From Peromyscus leucopus (taxonomy: Eukaryota; Chordata; Mammalia; Rodentia; Cricetidae): 64,000 nucleotides of DNA. The DNA is taken from NCBI RefSeq assembly GCF_004664715.2, contig NC_051083.1, positions 119,896,413 to 119,960,412 on the forward strand, given 5' to 3'. Within the stretch, counting starts at the first letter, position 1. Each line of letters starts with the position of its first letter. Below, piece by piece: positions 1 through 12,179 of this stretch. Under the pieces are notes generated by a model. The model did not search any database. It had not been told where the DNA came from and was given only the letters and a program-made list of their open reading frames with translations. The position numbers were made by a program, and so were the translations under genes.

Positions 1-1300
1 TCAGAAAAATATCATAAATTGAAGGAGACCTTCAGACCTTATGAAGCAAAGAATTGGAATAAAGTCAGAGTATCAGTTTCCATTCATCCTTAATTTCTGA
101 GGCTATGAGCATGTGGAAAAACTAGAGATGCCTCTGGTGGAATGAATTCTCTAAGCATTCATGCCAGAGGGAGTTACAAAACTCATGAGAAGTCCTTTGC
201 TTAAATACTTGAGTTTTGTATAAGCAGAAACAAACAAGAATTTAGACTTGTCCACTAGAAGAAAATGAAGAGAAAGCTCCTGAAGAAAGGTAAAGGGTGA
301 GGAAGGAAGGAAGGAGAATTACAGGCAGAAAAGATTAGGGCATGCAGGGTAGGGACATAGAGAAAGGAAGAGGTTTCCATGAAAGACAAGGTTTTTAACT
401 CATGATCCCCTTGGATCTCTTTCTGTCTCACTCTATCTAAATCATTTGGAACTTTCATTTAGAATAATAATATTCATCCCATAAGTATTAGCAATTCATT
501 CACTTGGAGCAACACACTTCCAAGAAGCTCCACCAATGTAGTCATTTATCCAAAGTAAAATAACTGTCCCTCCAGGGCACAGTGGTGCATACCAATAATC
601 CCAGCTCACCCGCTCACACGGATACAAGAACATCATTGAGTTTGAGGCCAAACTAGAATCCACAGTGAGTTCAAGGCTAGTGAGGGTACATAAAGAATAC
701 CAAGAAATTTCCCAATAGGTCACCTGAATGTCAGACATACTTTTTTGTGCCCATATTATACAGCAATCCTACCATCTCATGATGATCAAACCACAGCAGA
801 TATGACAAGGTCTTTCCAAAACTCACATGCTGGTTGTCAGGATGCCTAAGTGGTCTAAGACTCCAGACTGAAGCTCTACTTCTCAAAACTGATGTACTGA
901 AAGATTTGTCCCCAGTGCAATGTTCAGAGCTGTGGTTTTAGTAAAGCATCTGGATCATGAAGCATCTGACTCAATCAATGGATTGATTCACTGATGTAGT
1001 CACAATATGGCAACGCCATTGGGAGATGGGAGAGACTGGGGTAAAAGAAGTAGGTCACTGGGGGCCTGCCTCTGCTGGGAACATCTTGCCTGGGTCCTTG
1101 TCTATCTCCCTATCTACACTCCGTTCTACCACATGCTTCTGCTATGATGTTCTGCCTTGTCACATATGGGTCAAGAAGCAATGGGGCCAAGTGACCACAA
1201 GTTAAACTAAACCTTTCTCCTTTAAGTTGTTAGCCCAAGAGACCAAAGTGTAGGCCTATACAGGAAAGTATACACAAAAGAATGCTCAGAAATTGTTAGA
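1..1300. other. Low-information start: one old B1-like SINE
   Basis: 571-735 resembles a very diverged B1 (CCAGGGCACAGTGGTGCATACC... TTTGAGGCC). The remainder shows no gene, RNA or repeat I can name. Confidence 0.5.
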
Positions 1301-1690
1301 GGTACCTGGGAAAGTGGCTTACACATGGAATCTCAGCAGCATTCAAGAGGCTTAGACAGGAGATCACAAGTTTGAGACCAGCCTGGGTGACAGGGTAGAA
1401 TGTCTACAAAAAAGAAATAGTTAAGACTCAAAAGACATGGACAAAACAACACTAACAAAGTTTTGAAATTCTCTACTAGCCTTTTAAATCTCAATGCATA
1501 TTTTACATACATAATTTATCCATTTCAAGTACACAATTTACCGATTTGTTTGTTGAGACAGGGTCCCATACAGCACAGGTTGGCCTTGGACTCACTATGT
1601 AGCTGAGGGTGATATTGAACTCATCATCATCCTATTTCCAAGTACTGAATGAGAAGCATACGCCTCCATACTTGACCAAATTTATTGGCT
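1301..1690. mobile_element. Two old B1-related SINEs
   Basis: 1310-1430 is plus-strand (AGTTTGAGACCAGCCTGGGTGACAG) and about 1550-1680 is minus-strand (TTGAGACAGGGTCCCATACAG). Both are diverged and lack clear site duplications. Confidence 0.6.
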
Positions 1691-1729
1691 TAAAATGTTT
1701 TTATTAGTATATATTAATCATACATAGTG

Positions 1730-2088
1730 AGTGAAATGTTCCTTTACACTACAGTGTGTGAACATATGTCGCTGTGATTGGTTTAATGAAGAAGCTGAGT
1801 GGTCAATAGTTGGACAGGATAAGGTTAGGTGGGAGAACCAGACTAAGGACACTGGAAAGTAGAAGGGTAGAGTGAGAGGAATTGCCAGCCAGACACAGAG
1901 AGGAAAGTACAAGATGAAAGAGAGGCAACACCACATGGCAGAATGCAGATTAATATAAATGGGTTAATTTAAAATGTAAGAGTTAGCTACTAACAAACCT
2001 GAGCTATTGGCTGACCATTTATAATTAATATTAAGCCTCTTTGTGGTTATTTGGGAACTGATGGATGGGAAAGAAAACTCTGCCTACA
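1730..2088 (+). mobile_element. RMER17-like ERV2 solo LTR
   Basis: 359 bp, ending GCCTACA, flanked by a perfect 6-bp duplication ATAGTG (1724-1729 and 2089-2094), typical of ERV2. The order TTTACACTACAGTGTG, TGATTGGTTTAATGAAGAAGCTGA and GGGTTAATTTAAAATGTAAGAGTTAGCTA matches the RMER17 group. The first base is mutated (AGTG for TGTG). Confidence 0.8.
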
Positions 2089-2094
2089 ATAGTG

Positions 2095-3275
2095 GATTTC
2101 ATTATGACATTTTCACATATGTACATAATGTATTGTAAGTATATTCATTCCCCATTACTCTTTCTTGTCCCTCCCCCCAACTCCTGCTAATCCCCTCTTC
2201 TGGGACAGCACCCCTGTACTTTTAAGTCTTTTTTTTTTTGACCCAATGAGTTTCATTAGAGTTTTTTGTAAGAGCACTGCCACCTTGTCAGTAGCTAAAC
2301 CACTGAAAGAAAATGTCTTTAATTGCCTCACCAGCCTTTAACTGCAAATAAGTTCTCATAGCATTTTTCTTTTGTTGTTGCGGCTGCTATTGTTTTGAGA
2401 TAGGGTCTCTTTATGTAACCCTGGCTGGCCTGAAACTCAGATGCACCTGCATCTGCCTGTTGAGAACTGAGATTAAAGGTGACTGGCACCATGCGTGACC
2501 ATGATGGGGTTTTGACAGGCTCAATCTTGTGGAGATGCTATGCTAGGAATCACAGCTGTTTGGGGGTCAAGAGTGCAAGAGCCATGGCATTCCTAGAGGT
2601 CAGCGTTCTGTACTGCTCCCACCCCTTCCTCCAGCTTACATTCTTTCTGCTTCTTGGTCTGTGAGATGTTCTTAAAGATAGTACCAAATTATATAACTAT
2701 CATAATAAATCTGTTTTAATTCATTTAGATCCCAGTTATTTTAAATTCCTTTTCTTGTCATAAGGTTCCTGCAATCATTGTCTCTATGAATCTGTCTATT
2801 AGGAACATTTCATATAAATAAACTTGTACAACACTTCATCTTTTATGTCTGACTTCTTTCATTTAGTATCCTGTGTTCATGTTTCATCCAGTTTGTCGTA
2901 TGTATCAGTACTACATTTCTTTTATGGCTTAATGATATTCTACCTTCTATATTTATTTACTCAGTAACCAGTGAATGGATATTTGGATTATTTCCATTTG
3001 GGCTATCATAAGTAATCTAGCTATTAAAATTCTTGTACTAGTCTTTGTGTATTCATACTTATCCATTCTCCCTTGTGCATACAACCTGGAGGGGAATATC
3101 TGGGTATACGGTAAACTTATACCTTGCTTATTAAGAAACTGCCAATCTATTTTCCAAAGTGAGCACACCATGACTTTCAGATCAGCAATTTATTTCTCCA
3201 CACCTTCCAGCAATTCTTACTTTCTAAACTCTTTATATCCTTTCCAGTGGACATATAATGCTCTACCATTGTGGG
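2095..3275 (-). mobile_element. Old L1 3' fragments, minus strand
   Basis: 2095-2225 resembles an L1 3' end in reverse (TTCACATATGTACATAATG... CCTAATCCCCTC-like). 2690-3275 holds reverse ORF2 C-terminal sequence (ATCCAGTTTGTCG, TCTATTTTCCAAAGTGAGCACACCATG). A B1 remnant sits near 2393-2480. The 144-aa plus-strand ORF at 2975-3409 is an antisense artefact. Confidence 0.6.
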
Positions 3276-3401
3276 TTTATTTTATTCTTATTTCAGAGAT
3301 TCTGGAAAGTGCTAAGGATCAAACCCAGAGTCTTGTATGTACTAGACAAGCACTCTCCAGTGGCACTATATTCCAGGTCTATTTTACTTTTCCCTATTGC
3401 T

Positions 3402-3403
3402 GT

Positions 3404-3452
<49 letters not shown>
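3402..3452 (+). repeat. (TG)n microsatellite
   Basis: About 25 TG units inside an old SINE remnant. Confidence 0.95.
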
Positions 3453-3453
<1 letters not shown>

Positions 3454-3713
3454 TGCTGAACCTAGGACTTCACATGTAGCATTTGAGTGTTGTGCCACTG
3501 AGCTATATTCCAGTCTTTTTTTAAAAAACTTTTTATTATATTTTTCATTATTTAAAATCATTTAAATTTAAATATATTTTGATCATATTCTTCCCCTCCC
3601 CCCAGACCCTCCAGCTTCCTCTCCTTCCCGACCCACCCAACTTTAAGTACTTTCTCAAAAATGAAACAAAACCCCACTACAACAAAACCCCCCAAACCAA
3701 GAAAACAAAACAG

Positions 3714-4066
3714 TTATGGAATAATCTTTTTGTACACTGTGAAAATATGTCATTCTTAATGGTTTAATAAAAAGCTGAATGGCCAATAACTAGTCAGGCT
3801 TTTTAGGCACACAGAGGATGCTGGGAAGAAGAGAGGCAGACTTGCCAGCCAGATACAGAGGAAGCAGGAAAGCAGCATGGGCAGAGTAGGGTAATAAAGC
3901 CACAGACAGAAAGTAAATTAATATAAATGGGTTAATTTAAGTTATAAGAGCTAGTTAGAAACACACCTAAGCTATCGGCCAAGCTTTCATAATTAATAGA
4001 AGTCTCTGTGGTTATTTGAGAACTGGGTGGCAAGACAGAAATATCCAACCACATAAAACTACATCC
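3714..4066 (+). mobile_element. RMER17-like ERV2 solo LTR
   Basis: Starts TTATGGAATAATCTTTTTGT and contains AATAAAAAGCTGAATGGCC and GGGTTAATTTAAGTTATAAGAGC. A possible duplication AAACAG lies at 3708-3713 and 4067-4072. Same family as 1730-2088 and 39477-39698. Confidence 0.7.
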
Positions 4067-4639
4067 AAACAGGAAAAAAAACACCAAATTGTAATTCTTT
4101 TTACTTTTTATTCTAGGATAGAGTCTCACTAATTTGTCCTGGCTGGCCTTGAATTTTTGCTTCTGACCGAGCCTTTCTAGTAAGTGGGATTGGGATTATA
4201 GAATTGCACCAACAGGCCAGCTCTTAATTTGGTTGTAATTCACAGATACTTCTGAATACTTATGGAGTGCAATATCAAATCTTGAGAGGTTATATAAGGG
4301 TAACCTTAGATAGTTATAGCTTTACAGTAAGAGCACTCACAATATTCTAGTTATTTTGAAATGGACAATGCATCCCGGTTAACTAGCCACCCTGCTGTGC
4401 AGCAGCATACCAGAACTTCTTTATCCTGTTTAACTACAGCAGCAGACCTATTGCCCAACATCTATTTGCCCTCCTCAGGGGCTCATGACTGTTCTACTCT
4501 TGATATGCAAGAAGTCAATTTTTAAACAGAACATTCCGTCATTAGTGCAATGTCCACTGCACTCTTATAGTGTACTAAATAAATAAGTACTTTTGCTTTA
4601 AAAAAATTCTATGCATGACTGACATCAGGTAGTATTTTT

Positions 4640-4920
<281 letters not shown>

Positions 4921-5082
4921 GTAGAGTGTGAATACAGATGTGTCTTTTGCACACTAATTTAAAGACAAAGAATGGTTACAGCTAATAAATTCATTCAGGT
5001 TGCAGGATAAAAAAATTGGTACATAAAAAATAGCACTTCTGTATATTAATATCAAACAATCTGAAGAGATAGAGAACATATT

Positions 5083-5400
5083 TTTTTTGAGGAAGGGCCT
5101 TGCTATCTAGCCCAGGCTGGCCTCAAACACACGGTGACCCTCCTGCCTCAGCCTACCAAGGGCTGGTACTACAAGTACATGTCACCATGCTCAGCTAATA
5201 ATTCCTTTTTCCAATTGATAAAAATACCGGAAAAGAGCAGGCAAGATGGCTCAGTGGGTAGAAACACTTGCCACTAAGTCAGATGACCTGAGTTTGATCC
5301 CTGCGACCCAAGAAGTGGAAGAAGAGAACCAGTTCCCTCAAGCTGTCCTCTGACATTGACATACACAAATCAATAATGTACAAGGACCTAAGAATAAGTT
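5083..5400. mobile_element. Old B1 (minus) and B2/B3 (plus)
   Basis: 5083-5205 reads as reverse B1 (GCCCAGGCTGGCCTCAAAC). 5235-5400 begins GCAGGCAAGATGGCTCAGTGGGTAG, the tRNA-derived B2/B3 head. Confidence 0.7.
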
Positions 5401-6055
5401 TTAACGAAGGAGATTGTATTAGTCCATTTTCTGTTACTGAAATGAAACTCTGAGGTTAGGTCACTATAAAAGAAAAGAGATTTATCTCAAAGTTCTGGAT
5501 ATGCAAAGGCAAAGCATCATCATAAACTTAGCCCTGGTAAAGGTCTCATACAAAGGCTTTCCTAATATGTTGTCTTGGCAAGAATTAAGTCAGCCTCAAT
5601 CCCCGCCTGGGAGGACTGGAGAAAGTCCTGAAGCAGTGAAATCCTGAAGCAATATGTGTTGTTGATGCAGGCAGGGGATGCCTCCAAACCCGTGCACACA
5701 CTGGCACCACTGACTAGACTTCGGGGATTACTGTTCAAAAGACAAAATTGGAAGGTAGACATGCTGGGGGCGCAGAGGGGTCAGAGGAGGGAAATGGGGA
5801 GGGGAGCTTTTCATTGTAGATATGCTTGAAATTCTCAAAACTAAAGAAGAAAACTAAAAACAAAGAATTAACTCAGAGTCCCAGAACAACTACCTAATGA
5901 CTTCTGTTGACACATCCTAGTGACCTAAGGACCTCCCACTAAGCTCTTAAAGATTCCATAACACAGCTCTCTTCAGGACTAATCTTTTGACACATAAACT
6001 CACAGAGTACAAATGACATCCAAACCATAGCAGAGGTACAATCTCTCCAATGACA
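5400..6055. other. No gene seen
   Basis: Diverged, partly L1-like sequence (AGTCCATTTTCTGTTACTGAAATGAAACTC). Nothing coding or structured that I can support. Confidence 0.4.
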
Positions 6056-6057
6056 TT

Positions 6058-6272
6058 TATGTGGGTGGTGGTGGTGGCAGCGGCGGTGGCGGTGGTGGCG
6101 GCGCACGCCTTTAATCCCAGCACTCAGGAGGCAGAGCCAGGCGGATCTCTGTGAGTTAGAGGCCAGCCTGGGCTACCAAGTGAGTTCCAGGAAAGGCGCA
6201 AAGCTACACAGAGAAACCCTGTCTCGAAAAACCAAAAAAACAAAAACAAAAAAAAAAAAAACCAAAAAAAAA
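6058..6272 (+). mobile_element. B1 SINE headed by a GGT/GGC triplet expansion
   Basis: About 40 bases of GGT/GGC triplets (6061-6102) replace the usual GGTGGTGGCGCACG head and run into a well-preserved B1 with A-rich tail. Probably replication slippage in the B1 GGTGGT motif. Confidence 0.85.
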
Positions 6273-7901
6273 TGTATGAAAGAAATTGAAAGTGATTCAC
6301 AGCAATGAAAGGGTAGCTCATGTCATGGATTGGCAGAATTGATATTGTTAAAATAGCCCTTGGATCCAAAGTGATCAACAAATTCAAAACAACTGCTTTC
6401 AAAATTCTAATTACATTCTTTACAAAAATAGAAAAGTATTCTAAAATTGGTAAGGAACTACAAAAGACCCTAAATATCCAACAATTCTTAGTGAAAAGAA
6501 CAAAGCTGGAAGCATCATGCTCTCTGACTTCAAAATACAGCACAGGGCTGAAGAGGCCTTCGTGGGCAAGAGCACTTTTGCAAGTTCAATTCCCAGCATC
6601 CACAAACACCTCCAACTCCAGCTCCAAGGGAGCCAGAGTTCTCTTCTGACTTTCAAGGGCACCCACATGCACCTGCACACACAGGATCATACACACAAAA
6701 ATAAATAATAAAATGGAGCTTCCTTTTTAAAAAGAATACATTATCAAGCTATAGTATCCCAAATACTATGCTACTGATACAATAATGCACACAAACATCA
6801 AGGAACAGAATGGAAAGCACAGAAACAAATCATATATTTATAGCTAACTGACTTTTGGTTTTGTTTTGGGTGACAGGGTTTCCCTGTACAGCTTTGGCTA
6901 TCCTGGAACTTGTTCTCTAAATCAAGTTGGCCTCAAACTCAGAGATTCACCTACCTCTACCTCCTGAGTGCTGGAATTATAGACCACCAATGAGCACCAA
7001 CTGACTTTTAACAAAGGAGTGGGCAAATGACAGTCTCTTCAAACATGGTCCTAGGAAAACTAGATATTCACAGCAGAAAAATGAAACAGGATTCCTACTT
7101 TTCACCAATTAAAAAAAACAAGCCCAAACAGATAAAACATTTAGTGTAAGACCACAAGCTAAGAGATTACTTAAAGAAAACATAAGGAGACCTCATCACA
7201 GCATTGATAAAGTACCAATAGCATTGGAAACAAACAGATAATAGACAAGCAGGATTACAGAAGCAGCACAGTGCTTTCCTACAGCAAAGGAAACAATCTG
7301 ACCAGAGGGTAAGATCCAGAATTTTCAACTGTACTCTGTGTGTATGCATAGGTCAGAGGACAAATTTCAGGAGTTAGTTCTCTCCTTCTCTCATGAGTTC
7401 AGGGGATTCAATTCATCAGATTTTCAAAGCAAGAGCTTTTTTTTACCCAATGAGCCATCTTGCCAGCCCCCATTTTTTCTTTTTAATATCTAAAATTGAT
7501 AAAAAAAAAAAAACATGTTAAAAGCTAAAAAGCAAAAAAACAACTCCCCAAACTAACCAACAAAAACTAGTCTAGATATTGTAATCCTAGCCCTTGGGAG
7601 ACTGAAGCAGAAGGATTCCCAGGAGTTTAAGGCTAGTCCGGGCTAAAAGGAGGGGGAAACACCTGAAAGTAATCCAATCTTTAAAGCAAGCCAAATATCT
7701 CAATAAAATTCTGTTATTCACCCCTCCACATTGTCATTGTTTCTGCTGTTATAGTTTAGACAGGGTCTTACTCTTATGAAGGCCAAGATGACCTTTAACT
7801 CACAATCCTCCTGCCTCTGCCTTGTGAACAACTAGATTCAGAGATACATGACACTACACTTAGCTCTAAACAGGCACTTCTTAAAAGACATCAGAACCAG
7901 G

Positions 7902-8005
7902 GTTGGGGATTTAGCTCAGTGGTAGAGCGCTTGCCTAGCAAGTGCAAGACCCTGAGTTCGATCCTCAGCTCAAAAAAAAAAATAATAATAATAATAATAA
8001 AAAAA
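7902..8005 (+). mobile_element. Young ID SINE (tRNA-Ala/BC1-derived)
   Basis: GTTGGGGATTTAGCTCAGTGGTAGAGCGC is the ID head with an intact A box (TAGCTCAGTGG) and B box (GAGTTCGATCC). An A-rich tail with (AAT)n follows. A perfect 12-bp site duplication ATCAGAACCAGG flanks it (7890-7901, 8006-8017). Not a tRNA gene: it has no tRNA 3' half. Confidence 0.93.
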
Positions 8006-8280
8006 ATCAGAACCAGGTGAAGTGGTACATATCTCTATTCCCAGCATTCAGGAAGCCAAGGCAAGAGGACTGCCATGACTTTAAGACCATCCTACACTAC
8101 AGAGTAAGTTCCGGGCCAGCCTCAATTACAATTTGAGGCCCTGTTTCAAAACAGAAACAAAAATAAAATGAAAAGATGACCCACAGATATAGGCGAATCA
8201 GGTAGATGCAAATCAAACCATGTTGAAATGTCGCCTAGACCCAGTAGGAATAGCTGTCATGAAAAACACAAAAATAAGGA

Positions 8281-8826
8281 ACTTGCCAGAAAGACAGAAA
8301 ATAAAGAACAATCAGACCACAACCCATAGAACCATGGAGGCTACATATATATAGCATGGAGGTCCCTAGGACAACTGTGGCTTATAATAAATTTCAATTT
8401 TAATCAATTACTGAAAAAAAAATAGCCAAACGAATGGAAACACATGAACTATGAACCAAAGGCTGAGGGGCCCCCAGCTGGATCAGGCCCTCTGAATAGG
8501 TGAGACAGGTGATTGGCTTGATCTGTTTGGGAGGCATCCAGGCAGTGGGACCAAGTCCTATGCTCATTGCATGAGTTGGCTGTTTGAAACCTGGGACTTA
8601 TGCAGGGATGCTTGGCTCAGGTTGGGAGGAGGGGACTGGACCTGCCTGGACTGAGTCTACCAGGTTGATCGCAGTCCTCGGGGGAGGCTTTGCCCTGGAG
8701 GAGGTGGAAATGGGGGGTGAGCTGAGGGGGAAGGGGAGGGGGTGGGAGGGGGGAGAACAGGGGAACCCATGGCTGATATGTAGAACTGAATGGTATTGTA
8801 AAATAAAATAAAAGGAAAAAAAAAAA
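8281..8826 (+). mobile_element. 5'-truncated L1 3' end inserted in an older L1
   Basis: A 3'UTR with CTGGATCAGGCCCTCTGAATAG and a G-rich polypurine tract at 8711-8764, then AATAAAATAAAAGG and poly(A). The 13-bp duplication ACAAAAATAAGGA flanks it at 8268-8280 and 8827-8839. The same 3'UTR family ends the elements at 39.7 and 44.6 kb. The 8281-8430 part is not recognisably L1 3'UTR. Confidence 0.85.
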
Positions 8827-9084
8827 ACAAAAATAAGGAGTTTGAGTGAGGCTATGAAGAAAGGGGGACCATTATACATATTTGATGGGAATGTAAGTTA
8901 ATAAAGCCACTGTGCAAAACAGTGTAGAGGTCCCTCAAACACTAAAACACAGGAACATGTACAAAACTGGAAAAATCCAGCAATCCAGTTTCTGGTTATG
9001 TATCCAAGGAAAATGAAATTATCATGATCTTAGACTGTATTCCCATAACTACTAGTGATGGCAATTACAATTTTGTGTTTATCA

Positions 9085-10380
9085 GATGTTTTTAAAAATA
9101 GCTTTATTGAGGTGTCATTTAAAACCACAAAATTTAGCTATAAATGTTCAATAGATTTTCTTTTGGTAAACTTACAGAGCTATGTGACCATCTTCAAAAT
9201 CCAGTATGATTTTTTGATTAGATGAAATTGTACATAGATATGAGGAATTTCCTTAGATGAAATTCCATGCACAGCTAATCTCTACTTCCTTAAGCCTAAA
9301 AAAACCACATCTATTTCCTGTCTCTATAAATTTCATCATTTCTGAACACTTTCTGTAAATGGCGTAAGAGGACATGGTCGTTTGTAGTTATTATTGAGTG
9401 CCTGCATGTATGTGTATGCAAGATGTGCATGCAGTGCCCACAGAGGACAGGAGAGGGTACAAAAGCCCCTGGAACTGGAATTACCCTTATGAGGTGCTAT
9501 GTGGTGCTAGGAACCACTGAGCCATCTCTCCAGCCCCTCCTTTGTAGTTTCTGAAGTTCCTATGTTATATTATATATTCCTATGTTCCTTTTATTGCTGA
9601 ACAGTACAGTGAATGATTATATGACCTTTTGTTTGTTTATTCATCCACCAGTCTATAGACATTTGGGCCATTTCTGATTATTGGCTATTTTTCATTTGGT
9701 TTTGCTTTCAGACAGGGCTTCGCTCTCTAATGTGGACTAGCCTTCAACTCATGGTGATACTCCTGCCTCAGCCTCACAGTACTAAGATTACAGGCATGAT
9801 CTACCATGCCTGGCCCTAGTTGTTGACAATTATAAATAAAGCCAGTATGAATATCTGTATTTTAGCTCTCTGTTAAACTACAAATACCTGAGTCTGCAAT
9901 GAGGTTGCATATTATGGCTGCAACACATGGCAAAACTGTTCACCTAGTGCCTCATATAGAAGACAATAGGAAGATGAAGAGGCTGGAGTCCCAATATCCT
10001 CCTTCAACAACTTTCATCCTATGGCCAGATGGCCTTCTCTTAGGTTTGATCTTTTAAAGTTCCTATCACCTACCAATAATGTCATAGGCTGGGGACAAAA
10101 ACTTTTAACACTTGAACCTTTGGGGACATTCCTTCTTTAAACTATAACAAGAGCAGTGTGAATCATCTTTAAAATCCAATATGAAATTTCCATCAATGGA
10201 TCTGTTTTCTGTCTCTATAAATTTTCCCATCTATCCCAGGCTGGCCTTAAATGTTCCTGGGGACACTTGTTTTGATTTCTTTGAATGGTTGTACTAGATC
10301 TCAAGCTTTCTGAAAGAGGCTGTACCATTTTACATTTCCATCAGTAATGTATGAGGGTTTCAACTACTCTACATTTTGTT
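9085..10380 (-). mobile_element. Old L1 fragments, minus strand, with SINEs
   Basis: AATAGCTTTATTGAGGTGTCATTT at about 9100 and TTTATTCATCCACCAGTCTATAGACATTTGGG at 9635 are reverse mammalian L1 3' sequence. Reverse B3 at 9385-9537 and reverse B1 at 9690-9825 interrupt it. Confidence 0.55.
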
Positions 10381-10397
10381 TAAAACTTGCTGTCTTA

Positions 10398-10598
10398 GCC
10401 GGGCGGTGGTGGCGCATGCCTTTATTCCCAGCACTCAGGAGGCAGAGGCAGGCAGATCTCTGTGAGTGGATCTCTGTGAGTTCTGAGGCCAGCCTGGGCT
10501 ACAGAGTGAGTTCCAGGACAGGCTCCAAAGCTACATAGAGAAACCCTGTCTCGAAAAACCAAAACCAAACCAAAACAAAACAAAAACAAAAAAAAAAA
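10398..10598 (+). mobile_element. Young B1 SINE
   Basis: Starts GCCGGGCGGTGGTGGCGCATG and carries a short internal tandem duplication (GGATCTCTGTGAGT twice). A 10-bp duplication TTGCTGTCTT flanks it at 10387-10396 and 10599-10608. Confidence 0.92.
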
Positions 10599-10699
10599 TT
10601 GCTGTCTTTTGAAATAGGGTGTCACATATCCCAGGCTGGCCTTAAATTCTCTGTGTAGCTAAAACTGACCTTGAACTCCTGATCCTTCTGCCTTATGCC

Positions 10700-11067
10700 T
10701 GCTGCAGGATGTCTTTCTATATGCTGTGAATATGTGTTGCTCTGATTGGTTGATAAATAAAGCTATTTTGCCTATGGTAAGGCAGCTTAGAGGTAGGTGG
10801 GAAATCCAGGCAGATATACAGAGAGAAGAAAGGCAGAAGGGAGAGATGCTACCGGCCAGCAAGGAGAAGCAACATGCCAAGACCGTTAGAGCCATGGAAC
10901 ACATGGCAAAACATAGATTAATAGAAATGGGTTAATTTAAGATATAAGAGCTAGCTAGTAAGATACCTGCCATAGACCATACAGTTTGTAAGTAATATAA
11001 GCCTCTCTGTGTTTAATTGGGTCCAAGCAGCTGCAGGACCAAGGACACAGGAAAACTTACAGCTACA
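10700..11067 (+). mobile_element. ERV2 solo LTR
   Basis: 368 bp, TGCTGCAGG...CAGCTACA, with a perfect 6-bp duplication TATGCC (10694-10699 and 11068-11073). Internal GATTGGTTGATAAATAAAGC (poly(A) region) and GGGTTAATTTAAGATATAAGAGCTAGCTAG link it to the RMER17 superfamily. Confidence 0.85.
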
Positions 11068-11099
11068 TATGCCCAAATTTGTTACACTGTTTTTTGAAA

Positions 11100-11400
11100 A
11101 AAGACTTTATATGTATGTTTTACCTGTATGTATATTATGTGGACCACCTAAAATATTGATCAAGGCATGATGGCACAGGCCTTTGATCCTAGCACTTGAA
11201 TTTAGGCCAGCCTGCTCGACATAGTAAGTTCTAGGCCAGCCAGGGCTTTTAAGGTGAGACCATGGCTCAAAAAACAAAAACAAAACCACCACCAAAAAAA
11301 AAAGGGAAGGAAAGATGGAGAGTTCAAGGCTAAGTCAGTTTAATGCTAACCTGAGCTACATGAGACCCTGTCTCAAAAAAGAAAACCTGTTTTAAAGGAG
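11100..11400 (+). mobile_element. Degraded B1 SINEs
   Basis: Two B1-like segments (11165-11300, then about 11320-11390) with A-rich tails. Confidence 0.55.
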
Positions 11401-11950
11401 AACATTGTTTTGAGAGGCAGTGAATTTCCTTGTTCCTTGATCCTGGTGAAACACAATTTAGGCTTTGTCCTTCCTCAGAGAGAGGTTCTCAAGTGTGGCT
11501 TTTCAACTGAATGGCTGTGTGTTAAAAACATAAAAAATGGCTAGGTCAGAGTCCCAAGAGCTTTGACACTGGGTGACCTCTAGTATTTCTATTCTTCTTT
11601 CAACTCCAGAGCAACTAGAATTCTTTCCAGGCCTGGCAAAATGTCACGCTGTGAGTGTACAGGCTAGCTGTTAACTAATGACCCACAAGGAAAGCACAAA
11701 GTGACATCTGGGGACCCTATACTTTTCTTCCTCTCTGAAACCCTGATTCTGATCTCTGCCCCCTATGTCCAGTGACACTAATGTACTGTGCTCAGACTCT
11801 ACTTCTGTATGCTGCAGTCAGAAAATTCTTCCCCAGGCAGTTGTGAACATGGGGCTCCTCTCATGAGGTTCCTCCTATCACAGAATGTACTGGGAATGCA
11901 TGTGTGCACAACCATGCTCAGCTATAATTCAAATTTTAAAAATATGTAAG
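11400..11950. other. No gene seen
   Basis: Non-repetitive by eye. No ORF, RNA or splice-bounded exon I can support. Confidence 0.4.
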
Positions 11951-11951
11951 T

Positions 11952-12116
11952 GTGGGGTTGGAGAGATGGCTCAGTGGTTAAGAGCACTGACTGCTCTTCC
12001 AGAGGTCCTAAATTCAATTCCCAGCAACCACATGGTCGCTCACAGCTATCTGTAATGAGATCTGGCGCCCTCTTCTGGCCTGCAGGGACATATGCAGGCA
12101 GAATAGTATATACATA

Positions 12117-12167
<51 letters not shown>

Positions 12168-12172
12168 ATCTA
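11952..12172 (+). mobile_element. B2 SINE with (AAAT)n tail
   Basis: GGGGTTGGAGAGATGGCTCAGTGGTTAAGAGCAC is the B2 head (A box), with TTCAATTCCCAGC (B box) and the typical CTCTTCTGGCCTGCAGG body. It ends in about 14 units of AAAT (12113-12170). Confidence 0.93.
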
Positions 12173-12179
12173 AAAAAAA

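Larger units (their letters stand above)
6290..9060 (+). mobile_element. Old L1 ORF2 segments, plus strand, riddled with SINEs
   Basis: Pieces at 6290-6540, 6720-6850, 7000-7330, 8160-8280 and 8840-9060 read in order as L1 ORF2 (for example GATTGGCAGAATTGATATTG and GATGGGAATGTAAGTTAATAAAGCCACTG). Insertions: B2/B3 6543-6718, reverse B1 6852-6997, reverse B3 7330-7475, reverse B1 7740-7860, ID 7902-8005, B1 8015-8160 and a young L1 at 8281-8826. Frames are broken throughout. Confidence 0.65.

Noticed and set aside
7902..7975. tRNA-like sequence
   Set aside because: It is an ID SINE with A-tail and target duplication, not a tRNA gene.
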